Source: an uncultured Ruminococcus sp.
GTDB lineage: Bacteria > Bacillota > Clostridia > Oscillospirales > Ruminococcaceae
Length of the DNA: 5,570 nucleotides
NCBI GenBank assembly: GCA_937910385.1
Contig: CALEPT010000232.1
Coordinates: 1 to 5,570, forward strand
Reading direction: 5' to 3'
Position 1 is the first letter of the stretch. Each line of letters begins with the position of its first letter. The notes below the pieces were generated by a model that was given only the letters and a program-made list of their open reading frames with translations, did not search any database and was not told the DNA's origin. The position numbers were made by a program, and so were the translations under genes. This document shows positions 1 to 5,065 of the stretch, one piece after another.

Positions 1-55
1 CCTGCCTATCCAAGATTTTGGGTGTTCTCTGACTGCACATTTCTTGACAATTCCA
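1..55. other. Sequence unrelated to the kinase; possible insertion-element end
   Basis: About 55 bases at the left edge do not encode kinase sequence in any of the three minus-strand frames, which rules out a single frameshift as a simple explanation. One frame on the plus strand reads LPIQDFGCSLTAHFL. This faintly recalls the C-terminal motif of IS256/Mutator-type transposases (proline, aromatic, then a hydrophobic tail), but the fragment is too short to identify. The likely meaning is the end of an inserted element or a rearrangement breakpoint inside the kinase gene. An assembly error is also possible. Neither the opposite end nor any target duplication lies in the window. Confidence 0.4.
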
Positions 56-646
56 CAGGAGCATATTCTGATTGGAAAGAAATATCAGCTTTCGATGCTC
101 ACACTTCAAGACGATCTGTCTGCCTTGATTGCAGTAATCGTCATAGTAATGGACTATCGCTTCTTCAAGAACGGAAACAAGATTGATCTCTTCATTTTCA
201 GGCGCTTTACCGCTTGAAACGATCTGTGACAGCTCAAAGAATGAGTTTATCAGTTCTTCAAGGCGAATAAGCCGCTTCTCGATAATGGCGAGTTCACGGC
301 TTTTTTCTTCTTCCGACAGCTCCGAGTGCTGTATCAAACTGATATACCCCATAGCAGATGTTAGTGGTGTTCGCAGGTCGTGGGAGATATTTGTCATCAT
401 CTGCTCTAATGCGTGATTTTTCTGACGATAGTCGATTTTGGTTTCACGCATTTCTTTCAGAAGTACATTTATCTCCGTTATGAGCCTGTCCGCTGTTCCG
501 TTTTCGGAGCTTATGATCGTATTGGTATCCTTGCTTTTCAGTTCACGGAGCTGTTTTGCAATATTGCCAATTTCTTTCGTTTGCAGGGCAAAGAGTATCA
601 GCATGACAGCCAAAGCTATGCTCAATATTATGATGATCGCTGTCAT
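1..646 (-). CDS. Sensor histidine kinase, partial and probably interrupted
   Basis: Membrane sensor kinase expected to phosphorylate the response regulator at 2441-3115. Translation from ATG at 646-644 gives one N-terminal membrane helix (residues about 2-21) with no extracellular sensor domain. A short linker follows, then a dimerisation/phosphoacceptor domain with H-box NISHDLRTPLTS and phospho-His at residue 89. The start is supported by AAAGGAG seven bases upstream. The gene begins 18 bases after the permease stop and is the last gene of the cassette. Family resemblance holds to SNQNMLL (residues 191-197, near base 56). There a kinase normally continues into the N-box (DNLIxNA type), but here the frame, although open to the edge, reads WNCQEMCSQRTPKIL, unlike any kinase. 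No N-box or G-box is present, so the ATP-binding half is missing or displaced. The family call is firm; the interruption is inferred from the lost similarity. Confidence 0.85.
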   Translation of the reverse strand, partial: MTAIIIILSIALAVMLILFALQTKEIGNIAKQLRELKSKDTNTIISSENGTADRLITEINVLLKEMRETKIDYRQKNHALEQMMTNISHDLRTPLTSAMGYISLIQHSELSEEEKSRELAIIEKRLIRLEELINSFFELSQIVSSGKAPENEEINLVSVLEEAIVHYYDDYCNQGRQIVLKCEHRKLIFLSNQNMLLWNCQEMCSQRTPKILDRQ

Positions 647-664
647 GCTTACACTCCTTTCACA

Positions 665-1426
665 TCATTCAAGCTCTCTTTTGGTAAACAGCACATATCC
701 CAGTACGAACGATGATACAGTCACGACAATACTGATGATATAGCATTTTGTCCTGTAGCTATCGGTACATTCAAGTGCCAGTCTGCTTATCATCGTACTG
801 ATCTCATAGGTCAGCAGCTTTTCGGCAGCTTTTTTTGTTCCTTCAATACCATAAAGTACAAGTGATATTGAGGTATAGGCAATCGGAGTTATGATCGTTA
901 CAGCGTTGAAAGCTGCACCTTTTCTAAATAAAAATGCGAGGAAAATAAACAGCGAAACTATCGCAGTAAATAACGGTAGCTGACTGAAAAGAGCCTTTGA
1001 ATAATCACTGACAGGAGAACTGTACTTGCTGCCGTTTATGATACGATTGACAAAGTAAAATAAATAGTTCGCAGTCAGAAATGACAACAGTGAATAAAAC
1101 AGGGTGAAAGCATATTTTGCTGTAAAATACTTCTTCCTGCTGATTGCCGAAGTAATCGTATTTTTGATAGTATGCTCACTGAATTCACTTGAAATGATAC
1201 AGAACACAGGTATAATAAGAAAGAAATAATAAGAGAAGTTCATTGCCGTTTGTGCAACGTCCATTTTGATATCATCGCTGTAATCAAGCGGTGCGCCAAG
1301 ACTTATGCCGCCCGGTTCATGATAGAGTACTGAGATCATAAAGGTGATAACTGCGAATAGCCAGAAAAGATAGAAGCCCTTACTCTTGGTCATACGGTAT
1401 AGCTCCGCTTTCATCAAATTTATCAT
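665..1426 (-). CDS. ABC-2 type transporter permease
   Basis: A 253-residue integral membrane protein expected to form the export channel with the ATPase encoded just upstream. Six hydrophobic segments are visible at roughly residues 18-35, 65-80, 102-127, 147-167, 172-194 and 228-246, the usual ABC-2 topology. After the second helix is an EFSEHTIKN stretch (81-89), matching the E-x-x-x-x-T-I-K/R-N pattern of bacitracin and lantibiotic export or immunity permeases of the BcrB type. The start ATG overlaps the ATPase stop in the arrangement ATGA (four shared bases), and GGGGAGGTG lies just upstream, so the two are translationally coupled. Length is normal for a half-size BcrB-like permease. The substrate cannot be read from sequence; the regulator and kinase around it suggest a cell-envelope antimicrobial peptide. 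Confidence 0.88.
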   Translation of the reverse strand: MINLMKAELYRMTKSKGFYLFWLFAVITFMISVLYHEPGGISLGAPLDYSDDIKMDVAQTAMNFSYYFFLIIPVFCIISSEFSEHTIKNTITSAISRKKYFTAKYAFTLFYSLLSFLTANYLFYFVNRIINGSKYSSPVSDYSKALFSQLPLFTAIVSLFIFLAFLFRKGAAFNAVTIITPIAYTSISLVLYGIEGTKKAAEKLLTYEISTMISRLALECTDSYRTKCYIISIVVTVSSFVLGYVLFTKRELE

Positions 1427-2340
1427 GACCGCACCTCCCCGACAAGCTGTTTGAAATAATCCTCCAAGGACACGCCCGATTCGGTTATGCCGTCAACATC
1501 TATCCCGTTCTGTATCAGTGTTCTATTCAGTTCTTTCGGACTGACGTTCTCCTGATATATACGTATCTCGGACATATCTGTCACCTTGTAATCAGTGATA
1601 TTCAGCTTACTTTCAAGTATAGTTGCGGTCTTTTTTGTATCGTCCGTTTTCACCACAAGACAGCGGCTGCATTCAAGGTCAAGCTCCTGTTTGGTGACTT
1701 CTTTCAGCACCTTGCCCTTGTCGATGAAAAGAAAACGGTTCGCCACTGCATACAGCTCCGAGAGAATATGGCTTGAAATGATAAGCGTGATACCTCTCTC
1801 CTGCGACAGCTTGCGGAATGTGTCACGAAGTTCACTGATACCGATCGGGTCAAGACCGTTGATCGGCTCGTCCAGAATAACAAGATCGGGGTTGTCAAGC
1901 ACCGCAAATGCAATGCCCAGTCGCTGTTTCATACCGAGAGAAAACTTGCGGAATTTCTTATTTCTAACATCGGTGAGCTGAACAAGCTCCAGTGCTTCAT
2001 CTATCTGCTTTAAGTCGGTTATGCCTTTCTGATAGCAATAGTATCGTAGGTTCTGATACGCTGTCAGATTTCCGAAAAATGCCGGATTTTCGATAAGACA
2101 GCCGATACGCCTTTTTTCCTTTTCGGCAGCAGAGCCGGTCTTTCCGAAAATCGAATATTCGCCCTCCGTCTGTTCGGACAAGCCTGTGACGAGCTTCATC
2201 ATCGTTGTTTTTCCTGCACCGTTTCGCCCGATAAGACCGTAAATATCCTCACGGTAAACGGTCATGTCAGCGTGGTCGAGCGCCGTGAAACTTCGGTAGC
2301 GTTTTGTAAGCTGTTTTGTTTGCAACACAATTTCACGCAT
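1423..2340 (-). CDS. ABC transporter ATP-binding protein (BcrA/LanF-like)
   Basis: A 305-residue cytoplasmic ATPase that would power the adjacent permease. Visible motifs in order: Walker A GRNGAGKT (residues 38-45), signature SLGMKQ (134-139), Walker B LVILDEP with catalytic Glu158 (153-159), D-loop NGLD (161-164) and switch His191 in SSHIL. In place of the Q-loop glutamine there is IENPAF (83-88), an Ile-Glu pattern typical of the bacitracin/lantibiotic export and immunity subgroup. The approximately 90 residues after the nucleotide-binding domain form the C-terminal extension usual in BcrA-type proteins. ATG at 2340 is preceded by GGGAGG about eight bases upstream. The gene is 100 bases downstream of the regulator and overlaps the permease by four bases. 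All catalytic residues are intact. The transport class is secure; the substrate is inferred only from subgroup resemblance. Confidence 0.92.
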   Translation of the reverse strand: MREIVLQTKQLTKRYRSFTALDHADMTVYREDIYGLIGRNGAGKTTMMKLVTGLSEQTEGEYSIFGKTGSAAEKEKRRIGCLIENPAFFGNLTAYQNLRYYCYQKGITDLKQIDEALELVQLTDVRNKKFRKFSLGMKQRLGIAFAVLDNPDLVILDEPINGLDPIGISELRDTFRKLSQERGITLIISSHILSELYAVANRFLFIDKGKVLKEVTKQELDLECSRCLVVKTDDTKKTATILESKLNITDYKVTDMSEIRIYQENVSPKELNRTLIQNGIDVDGITESGVSLEDYFKQLVGEVRS

Positions 2341-2380
2341 TGCTGTAACCTCCCGTATGTTTATTTCAGCTGATAGTTAC

Positions 2381-2435
2381 ATGATAGCATGAAAGTATAA
2401 AAAAACACTTAAATCAAGTCTTAAAAAAGTCTTAA
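2381..2435 (-). promoter_or_regulatory. Candidate regulator-dependent promoter with three direct repeats
   Basis: In the gap before the ATPase gene, read on the minus strand, TTAAGAC occurs at 2435-2429 and 2424-2418, and TTAAGTG at 2412-2406. Steps are 11 and 12 bases, close to one helical turn, which is the arrangement bound head-to-tail by OmpR-family regulators. Downstream is an extended -10, TGC then TATCAT (2386-2381), without a good -35. With that -10 the repeats span about -32 to -61, a classic activator position. An alternative promoter is TTAAGA (2424-2419), 19 bases, TATACT (2399-2394). The repeats are directly seen; binding by the regulator at 2441-3115 is inferred. Confidence 0.6.
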
Positions 2436-2440
2436 TCAGA

Positions 2441-3115
2441 TTATTTTTTCAGACGATAACCGATTCCCCATACCGTTTCGATGTATTCCGCATTGGGATT
2501 GCACCCTTTCAACTTTTTACGCAGCTTGCTGATATGCACATTCAGCGTGTTATCATCAGCAGAATTTTCATAATCCCATACGGTATCATAAATCAAGCTC
2601 TTGGTGCAGGTACGGTCAGGTTTCTCCATAAGCAGTGCCAATAAAGCAAATTCGTGCTTTGAAAGCTCTACAGGCTTTCCACTGCATACCACGGAGAAAT
2701 CTGATTTATTCAGCACAATGTCCTTATAGGTGAGCGTATCGGTTGTGGGGGCATTCGCATTTGAGCGCAGCCTTGCTTCTATTCTTGCAAGCATTTCTTC
2801 ATTATGAAACGGCTTGGTCACATAATCGTCTGCACCCAAAGAAAAAAGATCGACTTTCTTACCGACATCGTGAATGGCGCTGGTAACGATAACGGGTACG
2901 TTGTGTTTTGCTTTCAGCTCACGAATAATATCCTCTCCGCTGCGTCCGGGAAGCATAAGGTCAAGCAGTATAAGGCTGACTTCCTTACCATGTGCGAGGA
3001 TACCCTCAGTTCCTGAAAATGCACTGATCGTCTGATAGCCGTTCTGCCGTAAGAGAATACGGAGCATATCGTTGATCTCGACATCGTCCTCTATGATAAG
3101 TATTGTTCTCTGCAT
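2441..3115 (-). CDS. OmpR/PhoB-family response regulator
   Basis: A 224-residue two-component transcription factor. The receiver domain (about residues 1-118) has the acidic pair Asp10-Asp11, phosphoacceptor Asp52 in LLDLMLPG, switch Ser79 in PVIVTSA and Lys101 in TKPF, so it is phosphorylation-competent. The C-terminal winged-helix domain (about 128-224) shows the ELSKHEFALLALL entry, the recognition-helix region NTLNVHISKLRKKL and the closing WGIGYRLKK. Length is full. ATG at 3115 is preceded by GGAGG eight bases upstream. It is the first gene of the cassette, with a strong promoter of its own, and its presumed partner kinase is last. It probably activates the ATPase/permease genes through the direct repeats at 2406-2435. 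The exact subfamily (VanR-, BceR- or BcrR-like in role) cannot be settled by eye. Confidence 0.93.
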   Translation of the reverse strand: MQRTILIIEDDVEINDMLRILLRQNGYQTISAFSGTEGILAHGKEVSLILLDLMLPGRSGEDIIRELKAKHNVPVIVTSAIHDVGKKVDLFSLGADDYVTKPFHNEEMLARIEARLRSNANAPTTDTLTYKDIVLNKSDFSVVCSGKPVELSKHEFALLALLMEKPDRTCTKSLIYDTVWDYENSADDNTLNVHISKLRKKLKGCNPNAEYIETVWGIGYRLKK

Positions 3116-3144
3116 TTTATCGACCTCCGAAATAGGCTGATACT

Positions 3145-3173
3145 ATTATAACATATCTGATTTGCAATTTCAA
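3145..3173 (-). promoter_or_regulatory. Sigma-A promoter of the response regulator gene
   Basis: On the minus strand TTGAAA (3173-3168) and TATAAT (3150-3145) are separated by exactly 17 bases. The -10 is extended by an upstream TGT. Transcription would start near 3138, giving a leader of about 23 bases that contains the GGAGG ribosome binding site. This is near consensus and should be active without an activator, which fits basal expression of the regulator. Confidence 0.8.
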
Positions 3174-3197
3174 CTTTGACTCCGGCGGAATCAAAGT
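3173..3197 (-). terminator. Hairpin after the cysteine-cluster gene: weak terminator or operator
   Basis: A 25-base inverted repeat with 11-base arms (ACTTTGATTCC and GGAGTCAAAGT) and a three-base GCC loop. One G-T wobble is the only imperfection. It begins five bases after the stop codon of the 335-residue protein, the place for a terminator. However, no T-run follows on the minus strand (the next bases are TGAAATTGC), so it is not a standard intrinsic terminator. Its end touches the -35 of the next promoter (base 3173), so it could instead be an operator or an RNA-stabilising stem. The structure is certain; its role is open. Confidence 0.45.
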
Positions 3198-3201
3198 CCG
3201 A

Positions 3202-4209
3202 TCACTCCGCTTCTGCTTTTAAAGCATACACAAAGCTCATAACGTCCTGCTTCATCTTCTCATAGAAAGCGTCAAGCTCTTTATCGGGCAGCCGATGCTC
3301 CATTTCGTACTCGGATAGTTTCTTTGTCAAGATAGCCGTGAAAACCTTTCGCTGTTCATCGAACTTTTTTACAAGTGCAGGATCATCAAGCACCTCGGCA
3401 GGCAATTTTGTTTTCTGCTGACCGATATAATTACTGAGCCTTGTGCGGTAAACCTTGTATGTGCTGTTATCACGTTCACGCCGCTTTGCGTTCTTGACCT
3501 CACGCTGATATGTAGCCTGACATACCTCACCGTCACAGCATACAGCATTTTTCATACCGAGAAATACCTTACTGCAATACTTACAGCTGCAAATATATAG
3601 CATTCTGCTGTGTATAGCAAAGCTGAAATCATAGAAGAAGTTGACGAGGGCGGTATCAGCAACGGTGTATATATCGTTTCGATCATTCCCCCGTATAATG
3701 ACCTTATCATATTTTACCCGAAATGCTTTCATATCGCTCTCGGAATTAAAATCGAAATTCCAATCGTCACGCATGACCTCACGGATATTGTTGAACACCT
3801 CATTGACATATTCGGTAGACTTCTTCAAGACACGGGTGTTGAAAAACGCTCCTGCCTTGTCTATCTCCTGACGGGCAGAAAGAAAAATCTCCCTCAGTGT
3901 ATCGGAGTAGTACCGTGTAAAGAAGTTGAAGCTGTTCAGGCGGTTATCATCAAACCTTGCAAGTATCGTTCGGAACACCTCACCCCTGCCGTTGGTCGCG
4001 CCTATCAGTTCATCAGTAAGCTGCTCATAGTCCAGAAAGCCGTTGCGGAACTCCGTTATATCCCTGAAAACCTCGTCAAAGCTCAGGACGGTCTGCATAT
4101 CCTCGGAGATATTTCCCCATAGCCTTTCATCGTCCTCTATGACCACAAATATAACGTTCTTTGCCTGCTTATCAATACGATAGAGCAGGATTTTTTTATT
4201 TTCTGCCAT
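3202..4209 (-). CDS. Uncharacterised cysteine-cluster protein (DUF6076-like)
   Basis: A 335-residue, charged, soluble protein with no signal peptide or membrane helix. By recollection it resembles the DUF6076 family seen in Clostridia mobile elements, which has no assigned function. The N-terminal half (1-190) is mixed and acidic. At 207-230 is a cysteine cluster: C207, C209, C212, C224, C225 and C230, with C-x2-C followed 11 residues later by CC-x4-C, a likely zinc-binding knuckle. A strongly basic stretch KNAKRRERD (239-247) follows, then a long helical C-terminus rich in Lys and Glu. The layout recalls CGNR-type zinc fingers, whose knuckle plus basic segment binds nucleic acid, so a DNA- or RNA-binding role is a reasonable guess only. 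ATG at 4209 has AAAGGAG upstream. It is divergent from the DUF3987-like gene and shares its repeat-rich control region. Confidence 0.8.
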   Translation of the reverse strand: MAENKKILLYRIDKQAKNVIFVVIEDDERLWGNISEDMQTVLSFDEVFRDITEFRNGFLDYEQLTDELIGATNGRGEVFRTILARFDDNRLNSFNFFTRYYSDTLREIFLSARQEIDKAGAFFNTRVLKKSTEYVNEVFNNIREVMRDDWNFDFNSESDMKAFRVKYDKVIIRGNDRNDIYTVADTALVNFFYDFSFAIHSRMLYICSCKYCSKVFLGMKNAVCCDGEVCQATYQREVKNAKRRERDNSTYKVYRTRLSNYIGQQKTKLPAEVLDDPALVKKFDEQRKVFTAILTKKLSEYEMEHRLPDKELDAFYEKMKQDVMSFVYALKAEAE

Positions 4210-4226
4210 GTTATGCTCCTTTTCTG

Positions 4227-4396
4227 TAACGTGAAATACTATGTACGTTATGAATATTATATCACTTTACGCTGCACTTGTCAATAGCTTTTCATATTGT
4301 ATAACGTAATGAGACAATACGTTAAGCGAAAAATAAGATAAATAACGCAATTCTCAATATTATAACGTAATATTATAGACTTTCTATCTTTCGTTA
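4227..4396. repeat. Cluster of seven TAACGT boxes in the divergent intergenic region
   Basis: TAACGT occurs in plus orientation at 4227-4232, 4302-4307 and 4363-4368, with TAACGC at 4343-4348. It occurs in minus orientation (ACGTTA) at 4245-4250 and 4319-4324, with TCGTTA at 4391-4396. TATAACGTAAT is repeated exactly at 4300-4310 and 4361-4371, and AATAACGCAAT at 4341-4351 is a near copy. Two pairs face each other across similar gaps: 4227/4245 with a 12-base spacer and 4302/4319 with an 11-base spacer. The boxes cover the start site and flank the -35 of the minus promoter, and lie just upstream of and inside the plus promoter. They may be operators of one regulator acting both ways, or replication iterons. 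Confidence 0.75.
4256..4284 (-). promoter_or_regulatory. Perfect-consensus sigma-A promoter of the cysteine-cluster gene
   Basis: On the minus strand TTGACA (4284-4279) and TATAAT (4261-4256) are both perfect and exactly 17 bases apart. Transcription would begin near 4249, inside the ACGTTA box at 4245-4250, leaving a leader of about 40 bases. A promoter this strong surrounded by a repeated box suggests that expression is normally limited by a repressor. Confidence 0.88.
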
Positions 4397-4405
4397 TGTT
4401 AAAAT
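4376..4405 (+). promoter_or_regulatory. Candidate promoter for the DUF3987-like gene
   Basis: TAGACT (4376-4381), an 18-base spacer and TAAAAT (4400-4405) preceded by TGT as an extended -10. Transcription would start near 4412, at the first palindrome, giving a leader of about 100 bases. It is weaker than the divergent minus-strand promoter. The TCGTTA box at 4391-4396 lies just upstream of the -10, suggesting control by the same box-binding protein. Confidence 0.5.
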
Positions 4406-4410
4406 GGTAT

Positions 4411-4523
4411 TGTCAGCAAGAGAAAGATAGCTGACAGCGGAACAGCATAGCCTATGCTGACCGCCACAATTATAAAGTGCTTTATAAAATACAAAGAAAG
4501 GCGATGATTCATTGAACAATGAA
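4411..4523. repeat. Run of four palindromes in the leader of the DUF3987-like gene
   Basis: TGTCAGC (4411-4417) pairs with GCTGACA (4430-4436) across 12 bases. CAGCATAG (4443-4450) pairs with CTATGCTG (4452-4459), enclosed by GCGG (4437-4440) and CCGC (4461-4464). TTATAAAG (4470-4477) pairs with CTTTATAA (4480-4487) across 2 bases. TTCATTG (4508-4514) pairs with CAATGAA (4517-4523) across 2 bases and contains the TTG start codon. The arms are perfect. Being symmetric, they could fold on either strand as RNA or as single-stranded DNA, or bind dimeric proteins. No T-run marks any of them as an ordinary terminator. Confidence 0.75.
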
Positions 4524-5063
4524 GCCCGGTGGGTACAGCCCACACCACTCCGTCCCGACGGGACAAACCTCCTGCCGTTCCCTGTGAACGCACTCCCTCC
4601 GATTTTGGGAGATATGGCAGATGCGATAGCAATCACCACCTCAACGGACGTTGCAATGGCAGGCACGTCTATTTTGTCGGCAGTGAGCTATTGTTTCTCA
4701 GGCGTTTACAGAATGTCGGCAAAGCGTGACCACACCGAGCCGTTGGTGCTTGACACCCTGACGATAGCAGAGCCGAGCTTTAAGAAGTCTCCTGTTATCT
4801 CAATGATAAAGCGACCGTACATCCAGTTCTCCCATGACTGGAACGAGAACAACAAGCAGGACATCTTCAAGTCACAGGCTGAACGCAAGCTCTTAGAGAG
4901 CAAGCTCGAAGCTCTTGAAAAGAAAAAAGAGCGCTTAATGCAGGTTGAAAAAGCTTTGGATATGAAACTTCAAAGATATCAAACTCAGCTTCAAATGATT
5001 GACGCAGAAGAAGAAAGCGTTAAACAAATGCTTCAATCTTCAATTCAGAGAAGTTTTGCTTAA
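4512..5063 (+). CDS. Chimeric ORF: DUF3987-like N-terminus fused to an unrelated coiled-coil tail
   Basis: A 183-residue frame starting at TTG (4512), with AAAGG ten bases upstream. Residues about 1-138 have the pattern of DUF3987 proteins of integrative elements and phages: WVQPTPL, then LPFPVNALPP (21-30), then DMADAIA and a TLTIAEPSFKKSPV segment (83-95) where relatives have a P-loop-like PGxxKS. DUF3987 proteins normally run several hundred residues and are thought to act in element replication or maintenance, so this copy lacks most of its length. From about residue 136-141 the sequence becomes an AT-rich coiled coil ending MLQSSIQRSFA, resembling the C-terminus of a small secretion- or flagella-type accessory protein. 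GC falls from about 47% to about 34% at the join. The intact frame may be accidental, and function is unlikely to be retained. Confidence 0.75.
   Translation: MNNEARWVQPTPLRPDGTNLLPFPVNALPPILGDMADAIAITTSTDVAMAGTSILSAVSYCFSGVYRMSAKRDHTEPLVLDTLTIAEPSFKKSPVISMIKRPYIQFSHDWNENNKQDIFKSQAERKLLESKLEALEKKKERLMQVEKALDMKLQRYQTQLQMIDAEEESVKQMLQSSIQRSFA
4528..4620 (+). repeat. Nested inverted repeats inside the start of the DUF3987-like gene
   Basis: GTGGG (4529-4533) pairs with CCCAC (4539-4543). GTCCC (4552-4556) pairs with GGGAC (4560-4564). CTGCC (4572-4576) pairs with GGCAG (4616-4620), enclosing two further stems: GTTC/GAAC (4577-4580, 4586-4589) and CTCCC/GGGAG (4593-4597, 4607-4611). Together these would form two hairpins and a three-way junction in the mRNA. 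The stems are short, four or five pairs, so chance in a proline-rich coding stretch cannot be excluded. They follow directly on the leader palindromes, which is why they are listed. Confidence 0.4.
4914..4935. other. Junction between two unrelated sequences
   Basis: The DUF3987-like similarity ends after LEALEKKK (residues 132-139), and the following coiled coil belongs to a different protein. The join lies in an A-rich run (GAAAAGAAAAAAGAGCG), and base composition and codon choice change across it (more CAA, CTT and AAA after it). It is either a real recombination scar or an assembly chimera through a low-complexity stretch. Confidence 0.6.
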
Positions 5064-5065
5064 TT

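Noticed and set aside
413..743. Plus-strand frames of about 100 residues over the kinase start and permease end
   Set aside because: They run antisense to two recognised genes with good start signals and show no family features.
1595..1981. A 128-residue plus-strand open frame antisense to the ABC ATPase
   Set aside because: The ATPase on the other strand has every family motif. This frame is serine- and arginine-rich low-information sequence.
3610..4122. A 170-residue plus-strand open frame
   Set aside because: It lies wholly antisense to the 335-residue protein, has no convincing ribosome binding site, and its composition is what the complement of a codon-biased gene gives.
4300..4371. 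A CRISPR array, considered because of the repeated TATAACGTAAT unit
   Set aside because: The repeat is only 11 bases, occurs in both orientations with unequal gaps, and has no spacer-like units or cas genes.
4394..4666. Two minus-strand frames of 90 and 77 residues over the leader and start of the DUF3987-like gene
   Set aside because: They lie antisense to recognisable DUF3987-like sequence, have no ribosome binding site, and overlap the palindromes. They look like shadows.
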